A program made the translations under genes and the position numbers. The notes under the pieces were generated by a model. It worked only from the letters and a program-made list of their open reading frames with translations, had not been told where the DNA came from and searched no databases. Positions 9,442 through 18,644 of a DNA stretch of 61,480 bases are shown piece after piece. This DNA comes from an uncultured Lachnospiraceae bacterium. GTDB lineage: Bacteria; Bacillota; Clostridia; Lachnospirales; Lachnospiraceae. Each line of letters starts with the position of its first letter. Position 1 is the first letter of the stretch. The stretch spans positions 1 through 61,480 of the forward strand of contig CAJTVL010000021.1 in assembly GCA_910579425.1 (NCBI GenBank), written 5' to 3'.

Positions 9442-11285
9442 ACGGCCTTGCCCTCCTCTCTGTAATACTGACTCTGAATCCGGTACAGAGCAGCGTAAGC
9501 GCCGCCCTTCTCAAGAAGCCTGTGATGGCTTCCCACTTCCGTGATCCGCCCCTTTTCCATAAAAAAGATCCGGTCACAAAAGCTGGTGCTTGCGAGCCTG
9601 TGGGAAATGAATAAGGAGGTTCTTCCCGCCGACATTTCCCGGTATTTTTCATACACCTCCTGCTCGGCCAAAGGGTCAAGGGCCGCAGTGGGCTCGTCCA
9701 GCACAAGGACAGGCGCTTCCTTATAAAAAGCCCTTGCCATCCAAAGCTTCTGCTTTTCGCCGCCGGAGAGATCCACGGCCTGAGCCCAGACCCTTCTTCC
9801 CAAAAGGGTGTGCTCCTTTAGAGGAAAGCTCTCCACCTTTTCCCAGAGTCCTGCCAGTTTCAGGCACCTGCGGACTCTGTCCAAATCCATTCCAGTGCCG
9901 GATTCCGGCGCACAGGCCACGTTCTGAGCGATACTTAGAGGCAAAAGCTTTACATTCTGAAACACTGCCGAAACCATCCGGTAATAAGACTCCCTGTCGT
10001 ATTCCCTGACCTTTTTCCCATTGACCAAAATCTCCCCCTCCGCAGGGTGGCAGAGGCCGCATAAAAGCTTTACCAGAGTGGTCTTTCCCGCGCCATTCAA
10101 TCCCACCAGGGCAATCTTCTCTCCGGGGCGGATGGTAAAGCTTATGTCTTTCAGGGTGGCATCCGGGCTTTCCGGGTAGGTATAGCTTACGTGCCGGAAG
10201 GTAATCTCAGCCGCCTGGCCCTCCTGTGATTCTTCTTGATCCGAAGACTTCCCTTTTCCGGAAAAAGCAGTCCCCTCCCAACCGTCCAAAAACCGCCTGA
10301 GCCTGCCGTAGTCCAGGTTCAGCCGCCCTACCCGCTCTCCCACGGAGAGAAGCTGGGTGCAGGCCTGCTGTGCCCCCGCCACCATAGCCATATACCAGAC
10401 AAAATCGGACACGGCCATTTCTCCCCGGACAATCCGCACAATGAGGAACACATAGGCGCAGCCATCCCTGAGAAAATTTAAGAGGGAGTCCACAAAGTTG
10501 GCGGCCAGATAAGCGTTTTCCCACCGCTTCACATAGCCCTCGCTGACCCTGCGCTCCTTTTTCAGAATCCCCAGAAGCCACCCCGAAAGATCAAAAATTC
10601 GGATATCCTTCCCTGCCCTGAAATCAGAGGTGAGCCGCGCCACATAGTCCATTTTCCGGTTGGCGGCCTGTGCCAATCCCCGCATCTTCTTGTCATAGGC
10701 TCTGGCCTTTTTCTGCAAAAAAGCGGCTGTCAGCGTAGGCAGCAGCACCAAAATCAGAATTCCCAGGCTCTGGGTGAGCAGAATGCCGCCGTAAAGCCCT
10801 GCGGAGATCGCCGCAACCAAAAATTCCCTCCAGATCGCAGCGCCGTTTCGGATCTCGGAGTGGTGCCTGTAAAGGGAGTCATAGGCGGCGTAAGCCTCGT
10901 CATGGAAACCCTTATTTTCCAGGACTTCATAGTCTACAGACAGTCTTTTTTCCATGATATGGAGATTGTGGATATCTGGCATGGCGCGGATTCTGGTCTC
11001 CATATAAACGCCGGTTCCCGCCCGCAGGATGCCCATAAGGGCCAACGCTGCCGCCAAAAAAAGAAGCCGTTCCAGAAAAAGAGGCATGACCCAGCCCTCC
11101 TCCAGGCCCTTAAGCACCAGCTTAGGCAGTCCGGCGCTCAAAAAAGGCAGCAGCACACCGGCCAGCGTGGCCGCACAAAAGCACAGGGCGGCCAAAGGCT
11201 CCCTGACACACATTTCCCGGAAAAAATAATAGGTGTTCTCTGGGAAGGTGTAGCGGTTTTCTTTCTTTTTATCACGATTTGCCAT
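9429..11285 (-). CDS. ABC transporter, fused permease and ATPase (half-exporter)
   Basis: 618 aa, first gene of the exporter/two-component block. Hydrophobic helices lie in residues about 30-320, then the ATPase: Walker A GLNGAGKTT, signature LSGGEKQK, Walker B VLVLDEPTAALDP, switch His in FISHRLAS. ATG at 11285 is preceded by AAAGGGAG. It pairs with the next gene through a 13-nt overlap. The substrate is not visible; no obvious precursor-peptide or lanthipeptide-type enzyme gene is next to it. Confidence 0.9.
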   Translation of the reverse strand: MANRDKKKENRYTFPENTYYFFREMCVREPLAALCFCAATLAGVLLPFLSAGLPKLVLKGLEEGWVMPLFLERLLFLAAALALMGILRAGTGVYMETRIRAMPDIHNLHIMEKRLSVDYEVLENKGFHDEAYAAYDSLYRHHSEIRNGAAIWREFLVAAISAGLYGGILLTQSLGILILVLLPTLTAAFLQKKARAYDKKMRGLAQAANRKMDYVARLTSDFRAGKDIRIFDLSGWLLGILKKERRVSEGYVKRWENAYLAANFVDSLLNFLRDGCAYVFLIVRIVRGEMAVSDFVWYMAMVAGAQQACTQLLSVGERVGRLNLDYGRLRRFLDGWEGTAFSGKGKSSDQEESQEGQAAEITFRHVSYTYPESPDATLKDISFTIRPGEKIALVGLNGAGKTTLVKLLCGLCHPAEGEILVNGKKVREYDRESYYRMVSAVFQNVKLLPLSIAQNVACAPESGTGMDLDRVRRCLKLAGLWEKVESFPLKEHTLLGRRVWAQAVDLSGGEKQKLWMARAFYKEAPVLVLDEPTAALDPLAEQEVYEKYREMSAGRTSLFISHRLASTSFCDRIFFMEKGRITEVGSHHRLLEKGGAYAALYRIQSQYYREEGKAVWEG

Positions 11286-11406
11286 GGCTGTTTCTGGCTC
11301 CCTTTCTACACAACACAGTGCGTTTTATTCTTTCCCGATTTTATCATACCATTCGAAGGGTATTCTACCGATTTGCACGAATTGCGCCGTGGGAGCACGA
11401 AAAAAA

Positions 11407-11464
11407 GGTTGTCGGCTTTTTCCCGGCACGGCCTCCCGCCGCCCATAAAAAAAATCCGACAACC
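11407..11464 (-). terminator. Intrinsic terminator after the ABC promoter region side, between 11285 and 11489
   Basis: On the minus strand GGTTGTCGG (11464-11456) pairs with CCGACAACC (11415-11407) across a 40-nt loop and is followed by TTTTTTT. It lies 25 nt after the glycerate kinase stop and would end the dehydrogenase/kinase transcript. The rest of 11286-11406 holds the leader of the ABC block, with a TATGATAAAAT box near 11340. Confidence 0.75.
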
Positions 11465-11488
11465 AATGCAATACCCCGTTACGTTCCT

Positions 11489-12709
11489 TTACCTGCAGAG
11501 CAGCACGGTCACATCATTTACGTTAGTACCTGTAGCTCCGGTTATAATCAGCCCCTCTACCGCTTTGAGGGCATGGTAAGAATCATTGTTCCGGAGGGTC
11601 TGCGCAATATCAATTCCCTTCTGTTTCAGACGCTCTACTGTTTTCCCGTCTACCATTCCTCCGGCAGCGTCGGTTGGTCCGTCCGTACCGTCAGAACCCA
11701 GAGAAAATAGAAGCACATCGTCCCGGCCCGCCAGCAATTCTGCTGCCGCCAGGGCCAGCTCCTGGTTTCTTCCGCCCATTCCGTTTCCCGTCACCTTCAC
11801 CACCGTCTCGCCTCCTGCAATCAGGGCGAAAGGCTTCTGATATTCCGAATCCTTCAAAGACGCGATCCATCTTCCGGCCTCTCTGGCCTCACACTGTAGG
11901 GACGAGGTGAGAAGATAGGGGGTATATCCCTGCTCTCTGGCATGTACGGCCACCGCCCGGCACAGTTCTTCCACACTTCCCACCACATGATTTTCCACCC
12001 GAATATCCTGGCAGGGCTGGCTGGAATACAGAACCTTTTCCACCTTCTCATCCAGTTTAAGGTGATAAGTGTCTACGATCCGGCGTACATCCTGCAAAGT
12101 GGAGTCATCCGGATAGGTGAGGCCGGAGGCGATCATATCCTCGTTACCTCCAATAATATCCGACAGAATCACCGAAAAGGCTCTTGTGTGCTTCAAATAT
12201 CTGGCAAACTTTCCGCCTTTCACTGCGGAGAGCTTTTTGCGCAGCACATTAATCTCCGTAATCCCGGCGCCGCAGAACAGAAGCTGTCTTGTGACCTTCT
12301 GAATATCCTCCAGGGTTAACCCGTCCATCGGAAGCTCCATCAGGGATGAGCCGCCTCCTGACAAAAGCAGAAGCATTGTATCACCGGGCGCGGCTTCCTT
12401 CATCAGTTCGATTGCGGCCTTAGCCCCTCTTACCGAATTCTGATCCGGTGTGGGATGCCCCGCCTCAATGATCTCAAATCTGTCCAGTTCTCCCCTTGAA
12501 TGTCCGTATTTTGTGAGGATGATGCCTTTCCTGAGCCGGTGGGAAAGATATTTTGACGCTGCCTGCGCCATGACCCATGCAGCCTTTCCGAGAGCCACCA
12601 CATATACTTTCTCGGAAAACTCCATCCCTTTCAGAGCCTCCCAGACCGCCCGGTCAGGCAGGACGTCCGTTATTGTCTTTTGAATGATCGTATTTGCATC
12701 CTCACGCAT
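11489..12709 (-). CDS. Glycerate kinase, MOFRL family
   Basis: About 406 aa, glycerate 2-kinase of the GckA/TtuD type, which phosphorylates D-glycerate to 2-phosphoglycerate. The N-terminal domain contains VVALGKAAWVMA and LLLLSGGGSSLMELP; the C-terminal MOFRL domain has MGGRNQELALAAA and LGSDGTDGPTDAAGG. The frame is open to 12793, but those extra residues overlap the preceding dehydrogenase. The ATG at 12709, 4 nt after that gene's stop, gives the expected family N-terminus (MREDANTIIQK). With the two upstream dehydrogenases it probably serves breakdown of a sugar or sugar acid. Confidence 0.9.
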   Translation of the reverse strand: MREDANTIIQKTITDVLPDRAVWEALKGMEFSEKVYVVALGKAAWVMAQAASKYLSHRLRKGIILTKYGHSRGELDRFEIIEAGHPTPDQNSVRGAKAAIELMKEAAPGDTMLLLLSGGGSSLMELPMDGLTLEDIQKVTRQLLFCGAGITEINVLRKKLSAVKGGKFARYLKHTRAFSVILSDIIGGNEDMIASGLTYPDDSTLQDVRRIVDTYHLKLDEKVEKVLYSSQPCQDIRVENHVVGSVEELCRAVAVHAREQGYTPYLLTSSLQCEAREAGRWIASLKDSEYQKPFALIAGGETVVKVTGNGMGGRNQELALAAAELLAGRDDVLLFSLGSDGTDGPTDAAGGMVDGKTVERLKQKGIDIAQTLRNNDSYHALKAVEGLIITGATGTNVNDVTVLLCR

Positions 12710-12713
12710 ACAT

Positions 12714-13877
12714 TTACTGATAATTCCCAACCGTAATCCTCTCCTCCGCAAAGTTTTCCACGCAGGCAGCCTTCTCATAAAAATGGGTGGCATTCTTTAA
12801 TACGCCGTCAAAGGTATAGTACTCATCCCTGCTGTCAATGGGAAGCTTCACCTGCTGTCCTGTGAAGCCTGCCTTATAGATGGCAGTGATCACCTCCACG
12901 GTCCTTCTTCCGTCCACGCCGGTGATCAGAGGCCTTCCTCCTTTCTCCAGGGCGCTTAATATATCGTCGATCTCCCCTGTATGTCCCTCATAGGCAAGAG
13001 GCGGGACTGCCTCCCAGAATTCCTGGAGCTTTTTCTTAAGTTCCGCATTTCCCTCTTCCCTGGGGAAACCGTTTGCCTGGGTGACCTCCGCCTTCACCTC
13101 CCAGGGGGCGGATATCTTGGCGTCGGCACATTGCAGGACAACGCCCTGCTCCTCTCCGTGGTGAACCACCGAGCTGGTGATCTGGGCCAGACTCCCGTCC
13201 TCATAGCGCAGACAGGCAAGGGAGAGATCCTCCACCTCCGCATTATCATGCATCACATTGGCCAGCATGGCCATGACGCTTTCCGGCAGCCGTCCTTCCA
13301 GCCAGTTCAGCATGTCGATATGGTGTACCGCATGGTTTAAGGTGGGGCCGCCGCCTTCCTTTTCCCAGGTTCCTCTCCACCAGAGATCATAGTAGCAATG
13401 CCCCCGCCACCAGGCCGACTGTACATTGGCCAGACAAATTTTTCCTGCCAGATTGCTGTCCACGGTTTTCTTCAATCGGTAAATGGAATTTCGGAAACGG
13501 TTCTGAGCGATACATGCCATGGTCACACCGTTTCGCTTTTCCGCTTCCATCATCCGATCGCACTCCTCCAGACAGGTGGCCATGGGCTTCTCCACCACCA
13601 CATTGCAGCCCGCGTTCATACTGTTTACGGCAATTTCGCAATGCACATAAGGGGGCGTACACACATGCACCAGATCAATTTTTACCTGGGAATCCAGCAT
13701 TTTTTGATGATCCGCAAACACCTCGCAGTCCAAAGCGTATTTCTCCTTCATTGCCTTTGCTTTCTCAGGGTAGATGTCGCACAGTGCCACGATCTTACAT
13801 CGCTCCGGGAAAGTCAAAAGCCCTGTCACATGGGCGTTTGCAATGTTTCCTGTTCCCACGATCGCTACATTTATCAT
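12714..13877 (-). CDS. Gfo/Idh/MocA-family oxidoreductase
   Basis: 387 aa. N-terminal Rossmann fold (VAIVGTGNIANAHV), the family motif VEKPMA with the conserved Lys, and a C-terminal domain with a catalytic-type His in NHAVHHIDMLNW. These NAD(P)-dependent enzymes oxidise or epimerise sugars and inositols. GGAGTG lies upstream of the ATG. It is the middle gene of an apparent three-gene operon: 33 nt after another member of the family and 4 nt before glycerate kinase. Confidence 0.9.
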   Translation of the reverse strand: MINVAIVGTGNIANAHVTGLLTFPERCKIVALCDIYPEKAKAMKEKYALDCEVFADHQKMLDSQVKIDLVHVCTPPYVHCEIAVNSMNAGCNVVVEKPMATCLEECDRMMEAEKRNGVTMACIAQNRFRNSIYRLKKTVDSNLAGKICLANVQSAWWRGHCYYDLWWRGTWEKEGGGPTLNHAVHHIDMLNWLEGRLPESVMAMLANVMHDNAEVEDLSLACLRYEDGSLAQITSSVVHHGEEQGVVLQCADAKISAPWEVKAEVTQANGFPREEGNAELKKKLQEFWEAVPPLAYEGHTGEIDDILSALEKGGRPLITGVDGRRTVEVITAIYKAGFTGQQVKLPIDSRDEYYTFDGVLKNATHFYEKAACVENFAEERITVGNYQ

Positions 13878-13910
13878 TTCGGCTCACACTCCTTTTTTCA
13901 GTCCGCTTTT

Positions 13911-14993
13911 CTATTTTACTTTTACTGCCGCAAGCTCCGCCCTGACGCAAAGCTCCGCCGCCTTAAAGGCGTGTTCCTGGGTCATGGCGTTTTCTGTCCG
14001 ATTGATACAGTCCAAAATAAGCTGCCCGAAGTAAGGGTATCCTACTTTTCCGGCCACCTCAAAATGCTGCTCTCCTTCCCCGTTCACCAGAAATACATGA
14101 TCCCCGCTTCCGTCTCCCGTTCCCACGTTCACGTACTTCCGAAGCTCTATGTACCCTTCTGTCCCCAGGATAAAGGTTCTTCCGTCTCCCCAGGTGGAAA
14201 GCCCGTCCGGCGTAAACCAGTCCACCCTGAAATGCTGGGTCGCCCCATTGTCCCCCAGCAGCACGGCATCTCCGAAATCCTCCAGCTCCGGGTAATCGGG
14301 ATGACCGTAATTTCCCACCTGGCTGTACTGCACCTTCGCATCCTTTACACCGCAGTAATACAAAAACTGCTCGATCTGATGGCTGCCAATATCGCAGAGG
14401 ATTCCGCCGTATTTTTCTTTTTCAAAAAACCACTGCGGCCTGCCCTTGGGATCTCCTACCCGGTGAGGGCCGAATCCGTCAATATGAATCGGTGTGCCGA
14501 TGGCCCCGTCCTGGATCAGCTGCCCTGCAAAAACTGCCGATTCCACGTGAATGCGCTCGCTGTAATATACCATATATTTTCTGCCGGTCTTCTTCACCAT
14601 CTCCTTTGCCGCTTCCAGCTGTTCCAGAGTGGTCAGGGGCGCCTTGTCCGTAAAATAATCCTTCCCCGCAGCCATCACCCGAAGTCCCAGCTCGCAGCGT
14701 TTGCTGGTCACCGCCGCACCGCACACCAGCTTCACCTCCGGGTCGTCTAAAATCTCCTCCTCGCCGGCCGCAGCCTTTGCCTCCGGGAATGCCTTGATAA
14801 AGCTCTCCACCTTCTTTTCATCAGGATCATAGACCCATTTCACTTTTGCCCCTGCCTCGCAAAGTCCGTTGCACATCCCGTAAATGTGTCCGTGATCCAG
14901 AGCGATTGCCGCTATGGCGAATTCCCCCGGAGCAACCACCGGAGCCGGTTTTCCCTTCGGCGCGTAATTCATCCCATCCTTTTTTTGTACCAT
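13911..14993 (-). CDS. Gfo/Idh/MocA-family oxidoreductase
   Basis: 360 aa. Compared with the next gene, the Rossmann motif is less standard (IAAIALDHGHIYGMC), the conserved Lys motif is TDKAPL rather than EKP, and the C-terminal domain has CDIGSHQIEQFLYYCG. It is a divergent member of the sugar dehydrogenase family. ATG at 14993 is preceded by GGGAGATG. It starts the operon with the second dehydrogenase and glycerate kinase, which suggests a linked carbohydrate pathway; the substrate is not identifiable. Confidence 0.85.
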   Translation of the reverse strand: MVQKKDGMNYAPKGKPAPVVAPGEFAIAAIALDHGHIYGMCNGLCEAGAKVKWVYDPDEKKVESFIKAFPEAKAAAGEEEILDDPEVKLVCGAAVTSKRCELGLRVMAAGKDYFTDKAPLTTLEQLEAAKEMVKKTGRKYMVYYSERIHVESAVFAGQLIQDGAIGTPIHIDGFGPHRVGDPKGRPQWFFEKEKYGGILCDIGSHQIEQFLYYCGVKDAKVQYSQVGNYGHPDYPELEDFGDAVLLGDNGATQHFRVDWFTPDGLSTWGDGRTFILGTEGYIELRKYVNVGTGDGSGDHVFLVNGEGEQHFEVAGKVGYPYFGQLILDCINRTENAMTQEHAFKAAELCVRAELAAVKVK

Positions 14994-15082
14994 TTAAATT
15001 CATCTCCCTTCTTCCTTTATTTTTACCTCATTGTCCGAATTCCTGCAACCTTTTGTTGCTTTTTACAAAAGGCAGGCCCCTC

Positions 15083-15111
15083 TTGACATCCGATATACTA
15101 TGTAGTACGAT
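15083..15111 (+). promoter_or_regulatory. Promoter and probable PadR operator
   Basis: TTGACA (15083-15088), 17 nt, then TACGAT (15106-15111). A perfect palindrome TACTA-TG-TAGTA (15096-15107) sits across the spacer and -10, and AT-rich half-site-like repeats continue to 15120. PadR-family proteins commonly autorepress through such ATACTAtgtAGTAT-type sites, so this is the likely operator of the gene that follows. Confidence 0.75.
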
Positions 15112-15139
15112 ATATACTATCAAAGGAGGTATATCCCAT

Positions 15140-15493
15140 ATGAAAAATGATAATTCCATTGATGAATGGAGAGCCCAGATCAAGCGGGGAACCCTGGAAT
15201 TCTGTATCCTCCTGATGATCGGTCAGAGGCCCTGCTATGGCTACGATCTGATCAACCGGCTGGAGAAGTGGCCGATTCTTACCGCCAGGGAGAGCACCAT
15301 CTACCCTCTTCTTCGCAGGCTTTTAAAGGAAGAATACCTTTCTTCCTTCTGGCAGGATACAGCAGAGGGACTTCCGCCGCGAAAGTATTATGCCATCACG
15401 GACAAAGGAAAGGAATATCTGGGCGCCATGTCCCGGGAATGGGAAAATTTATTATCCGCTATTGCCGAAATCAAAGAAAGGGAGGATTCGTAA
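15140..15493 (+). CDS. PadR-family transcriptional regulator
   Basis: 117 aa. Winged-helix repressor of the PadR_s class: the N-terminal helix-turn-helix (LEFCILLMIGQRPCYGYDL), then STIYPLLRRLLKEEYL and the wing with PPRKYYAITDKGKEYL. ATG at 15140 has a full AAAGGAGGT 9 nt upstream, so the longer open frame before it is not used. It lies 2 nt before a HAAS-domain membrane protein gene; the PadR/HAAS pairing is a common Firmicutes two-gene unit in which the regulator usually controls its own operon. Confidence 0.92.
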   Translation: MKNDNSIDEWRAQIKRGTLEFCILLMIGQRPCYGYDLINRLEKWPILTARESTIYPLLRRLLKEEYLSSFWQDTAEGLPPRKYYAITDKGKEYLGAMSREWENLLSAIAEIKEREDS

Positions 15494-15495
15494 GT

Positions 15496-15933
15496 ATGGA
15501 TTCATTAAGAAACGATTACCTGAACAAAATTGACAAATATCTGCGGCCGCTTCCGGCCTCTGAGCGGGCAGACATTATTAATGAAATTAAGAGCCAGATG
15601 ATGGAATTGGAGGCGGAAAAGCGTCTTTCCTCTGATCAGATTATTCAGCGGCTGGGCAATCCGAAAGAGCTGGCCGGAGCGCTCCTGATCTGCGGCGTCA
15701 TCGCCCCTGTCAGCGGCCTGATCCAAGCGGTGGGATTTCTGCTGGGCTTTGACGTGCCCTGGGTGTCCTTCCAGTTCGGCTCCTGGACCGCCCATCCGCT
15801 GTTGGCTCTGCCGCTCTCCATCCTCTTTGGTATCCTTTTTATGCTGGCGGGAAAGGGCCTGTGGAAGATTACTCTCAAATATATTCAGGTCGTCTCCCGC
15901 CAAAAAAATTCTGTCATTACCGGTTATAATTGA
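15496..15933 (+). CDS. HAAS/DUF1700-type membrane protein, shortened
   Basis: 145 aa. Residues 1-57 form the HAAS helical domain that usually accompanies PadR regulators (LRNDYLNKIDKYLRPLPASE, then IIQRLGNPKELA). After LAGALL it passes directly to ICGVIAP and two hydrophobic segments, ending with a short basic tail. Family members that I recall carry about 45 further residues, including a first membrane helix, at this junction, so an in-frame internal deletion is likely. ATG at 15496 follows the PadR stop by 2 nt, with GGAGGATTCG before it. Its 3' end overlaps the convergent aspartate kinase gene by 10 nt. Confidence 0.75.
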   Translation: MDSLRNDYLNKIDKYLRPLPASERADIINEIKSQMMELEAEKRLSSDQIIQRLGNPKELAGALLICGVIAPVSGLIQAVGFLLGFDVPWVSFQFGSWTAHPLLALPLSILFGILFMLAGKGLWKITLKYIQVVSRQKNSVITGYN

Positions 15934-17243
15934 GCAATCACAAAAATCGTATAAATCGCCTTGATAGCAGCCTCGAAATCCTCGTTTTTCACACCGATGA
16001 TAATATTCAGCTCACTGGAACCCTGGTCGATCATCTTCACATTCACATTGGCGTGAGCCAGGGCGGAGAAGATGCGGCCTGCGGTTCCTCTGGTGGACTT
16101 CATGCCCCGGCCCACCACCGCGATCAGGGCAAGATCCGCCTCTATGTCGATGCCGTCGGGGTCAGCCAGCCTGTGAATGGCAGATACCACCTTCTGCTCT
16201 TTGTGGATAAATTCATCCTGATGCACAAACACGGTCAGGGTGTCGATGCCCGAAGGAATGTGCTCAAAGGAAATACCATAGTCCTCAAAGGCCTGCAAAA
16301 CCTTTCTGCCGAAGCCAATCTCGGAATTCATCATCGCTTTCTCTATGTTCACGGCGCAAAAACCCTTTTTACCCGCAATCCCCGTGATCACGTACTTGGA
16401 CTTCTGACAAGTACTCTCCACGATCCAGGTCCCCCTGTCCTCCGGGTGGTTGGTGTTGCGGATGTTGATGGGAATCCCTTCCCTTCTCACAGGGAAAATC
16501 GCTTCCTCATGAAACACACCCGCTCCCATATAGGAGAGCTCCCGCAATTCCCTGTAGGTGATGGTATCAATGCCCTCCGGATCCTCGATGATCCTTGGGT
16601 CGGCAATGAGAAAGCCTGACACATCAGTCCAATTCTCATAGACCTCGGCCTTCACCGCCCTTGCTACGATAGAGCCCGTAATATCGGAACCGCCTCTGGA
16701 AAAGGTTTTGATCCTGCCATCCTCGTAGGCCCCATAAAATCCGGGTATCACCGCATTTTCCATCCCTGCCAGGCGCTCTCCCAAAATCTGGTTGGTAAGC
16801 TCGGAATCAAACTCCCCTTTTTCCGTAAAACGGATCACCTCTGCGGCATCCACAAAGGGAAAGCCAAGATAAGCCGCCATGAGGATACTGTTCAAATATT
16901 CTCCCCGGGAAGCAGCGTAATTTTCGCCTGCTTTTTCCTTGAAATTCCTCTCAATGGTCTCAAACTCTTCTCTTAGGGAAACCGAAAGTCCAAGGCCGTC
17001 TACAATCTCCTGATACCGCTCTTCTATCTCCGAAAGCTCTTTTCTGAAATCTTTCCCGGTCTCCGCCAAATGATAACAGGCATAGAGCATATCCGTCACC
17101 TTATTATCGCCGTCAAATCTTTTTCCCGGCGCGGAGGGCACTACATAACGCCTCTCCTTATCACTGTGGATGATATCCGCCACCTTCTGAAACTGCTCTG
17201 CGCTGGCAAGAGAGCTTCCGCCAAATTTCACTACCTTTTTCAT
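15924..17243 (-). CDS. lysC: Aspartate kinase
   Basis: 439 aa. Catalyses ATP-dependent phosphorylation of aspartate, the first step to threonine, methionine and lysine. The N-terminus has the kinase motif KFGGSSLASAEQF; SRGGSDITGSIVA is the conserved substrate-binding loop; two ACT domains form the C-terminus (GFCAVNIEKAMMNSEIGFGR and AVVGRGMKSTRGTAGRIFSA). These usually give feedback control by lysine or threonine. GTG and ATG adjoin; GGAG lies 9 nt before the ATG at 17243. It is followed upstream by homoserine kinase and dehydrogenase genes on the same strand. A 9-bp inverted repeat lies 32-63 nt upstream. Confidence 0.95.
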   Translation of the reverse strand: MKKVVKFGGSSLASAEQFQKVADIIHSDKERRYVVPSAPGKRFDGDNKVTDMLYACYHLAETGKDFRKELSEIEERYQEIVDGLGLSVSLREEFETIERNFKEKAGENYAASRGEYLNSILMAAYLGFPFVDAAEVIRFTEKGEFDSELTNQILGERLAGMENAVIPGFYGAYEDGRIKTFSRGGSDITGSIVARAVKAEVYENWTDVSGFLIADPRIIEDPEGIDTITYRELRELSYMGAGVFHEEAIFPVRREGIPINIRNTNHPEDRGTWIVESTCQKSKYVITGIAGKKGFCAVNIEKAMMNSEIGFGRKVLQAFEDYGISFEHIPSGIDTLTVFVHQDEFIHKEQKVVSAIHRLADPDGIDIEADLALIAVVGRGMKSTRGTAGRIFSALAHANVNVKMIDQGSSELNIIIGVKNEDFEAAIKAIYTIFVIAQL

Positions 17244-17274
17244 CACAACTGTCTCCTCAGCATTTCCTGTATCA

Positions 17275-17306
17275 TAGTAAACGGCAAATTTATTTAACGT
17301 TTACTA
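17275..17306. promoter_or_regulatory. Inverted repeat in the lysC leader or promoter
   Basis: TAGTAAACG (17275-17283) and CGTTTACTA (17298-17306) are perfect 9-nt arms separated by 14 nt of AT-rich sequence. On the minus strand a TATGAT box lies at the proximal arm. This looks like an operator or a small stem in the lysC 5' region; the binding protein is unknown. Confidence 0.45.
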
Positions 17307-17357
17307 TATCTTATGCAGCAGGCCGGTAAAAGCTGATTACACAGCCTCTGCCGCCGG

Positions 17358-18635
17358 TCATTTTCCCTCTTTTTCAAGAAGCCTGTCGATCATGGTATGC
17401 CCCTGAGAGATAAAAATCCCGTTTTCTCCTGCCTCCCGCTCATTATAATGAGGGGAAATCGTCTGTGTCAACCTGCCGCTGTCTTCTGCGCACTTTTCTA
17501 TTTCATTGCAGCAGTTTTTGCCATCCCCCTTTTCACTGTCATACAAAAGATAGGGAACGCTGTCCGCCGTGTGGGTTCTCACCCTGATAGGCGTGGGATG
17601 GTCAGGCATCACCAAAAGCCGATAAGCCGTCCCCTCTCTGTCAAGAGCCTCTGTCAGGGGGCCGATCACCCTTTTGTCCAGAAATTCAATGGCCTGCACC
17701 TTCTTCTCCACGCTGCCCTGATGCCCCATCTCGTCCGGCGCTTCCACATGGATATAGGCAAAATCACAGTCCCGCCTTAAAGCATCGAGAGCCGCCTGCA
17801 CCTTTCCTTCATAATTCGTATGAAGTCCGCCGTTTGCGCCCTCTACTTTGGCAACACCCATGCCTGCGCCCACTGCAATTCCTTTCAAAAGATCCACTGC
17901 CGATACCATCACTGCCTTTAAGCCGTTCTTCTCCTGGAAAGAGGAAAGGGCGGGCTTTGTCCCTGCACCCCAGAACCAGCAGCAGTTGGCAGGATTGAGA
18001 CCCTTTTTCTTTCTCTCTATATTTATGGGGTGACCAGCCAGAATATCATAGCTTCTTTTCATCATCCGCAAAAGATTTTCATCCCCGGGAAGATACTGGC
18101 CGATCACCTGTCCCAGCACATCATGGGGCGGGCAGAGCTCGAGCACCCGCCCCTGATTCCAGATCAGACAGTGGCGGTAACTTGTCCCTACATAAAACTG
18201 ATAGGTTTCATTCTCAAGCTCCGCCTTTACAGCCTCCAGCAAAACCGCGCAGTCCTGAGTGCTGATCTCCCCGGAGCTGTGGTCGATAATTGTCCGCTTT
18301 TCAAAGGGTACGTCTTCCTCCGAAAGGGTCACAATATTGCACCGCAGGGCCACATCCGTATCCTTCATGGGCACCCCGATACTCAATGCCTCCAGGGGGG
18401 AGCGGCCGGAATAATAGACTATGGGGTCGTACCCCAGAACCGAAAGATTGGCGGTATCAGAGCCCGGCTTCATCCCCTCCGGAATAGTCTGCACCATCCC
18501 CATCTCCGCTCTTTTGCTCAACCTGTCCATGGCAGGCGTGTCTGCATATTCCAGAGGCGTTTTGCCTCCGAGAGCCTCTATGGGCTCGTCCGCCATCCCG
18601 TCTCCCAACACCACCACATACTTTTTATTTCCCAT
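17358..18635 (-). CDS. ApgM-like protein, probable homoserine kinase
   Basis: 425 aa, COG3635 family (cofactor-independent phosphoglycerate mutase of archaeal type; alkaline-phosphatase fold). Metal-binding residues are in VLGDGMAD and MPDHPTPI, and the Ser-containing loop is PGSDTANLSVLGYDP. It lies 9 nt after homoserine dehydrogenase and upstream of aspartate kinase, with no thrB present nearby. In many Clostridia this family replaces the GHMP homoserine kinase in threonine synthesis, so homoserine kinase is the more likely role than phosphoglycerate mutase. ATG at 18635 is preceded by GGAGTGACG. Confidence 0.85.
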   Translation of the reverse strand: MGNKKYVVVLGDGMADEPIEALGGKTPLEYADTPAMDRLSKRAEMGMVQTIPEGMKPGSDTANLSVLGYDPIVYYSGRSPLEALSIGVPMKDTDVALRCNIVTLSEEDVPFEKRTIIDHSSGEISTQDCAVLLEAVKAELENETYQFYVGTSYRHCLIWNQGRVLELCPPHDVLGQVIGQYLPGDENLLRMMKRSYDILAGHPINIERKKKGLNPANCCWFWGAGTKPALSSFQEKNGLKAVMVSAVDLLKGIAVGAGMGVAKVEGANGGLHTNYEGKVQAALDALRRDCDFAYIHVEAPDEMGHQGSVEKKVQAIEFLDKRVIGPLTEALDREGTAYRLLVMPDHPTPIRVRTHTADSVPYLLYDSEKGDGKNCCNEIEKCAEDSGRLTQTISPHYNEREAGENGIFISQGHTMIDRLLEKEGK

Positions 18636-18644
18636 GGCTTATCG

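Noticed and set aside
8500..9465. 321-codon plus-strand open frame
   Set aside because: It lies opposite a clear ABC exporter with full motifs, has no family features and is His/Pro/Arg-rich as expected of a shadow frame.
13398..14750. 450-codon plus-strand open frame
   Set aside because: Antisense to two Gfo/Idh/MocA dehydrogenases; composition is typical of a shadow frame.
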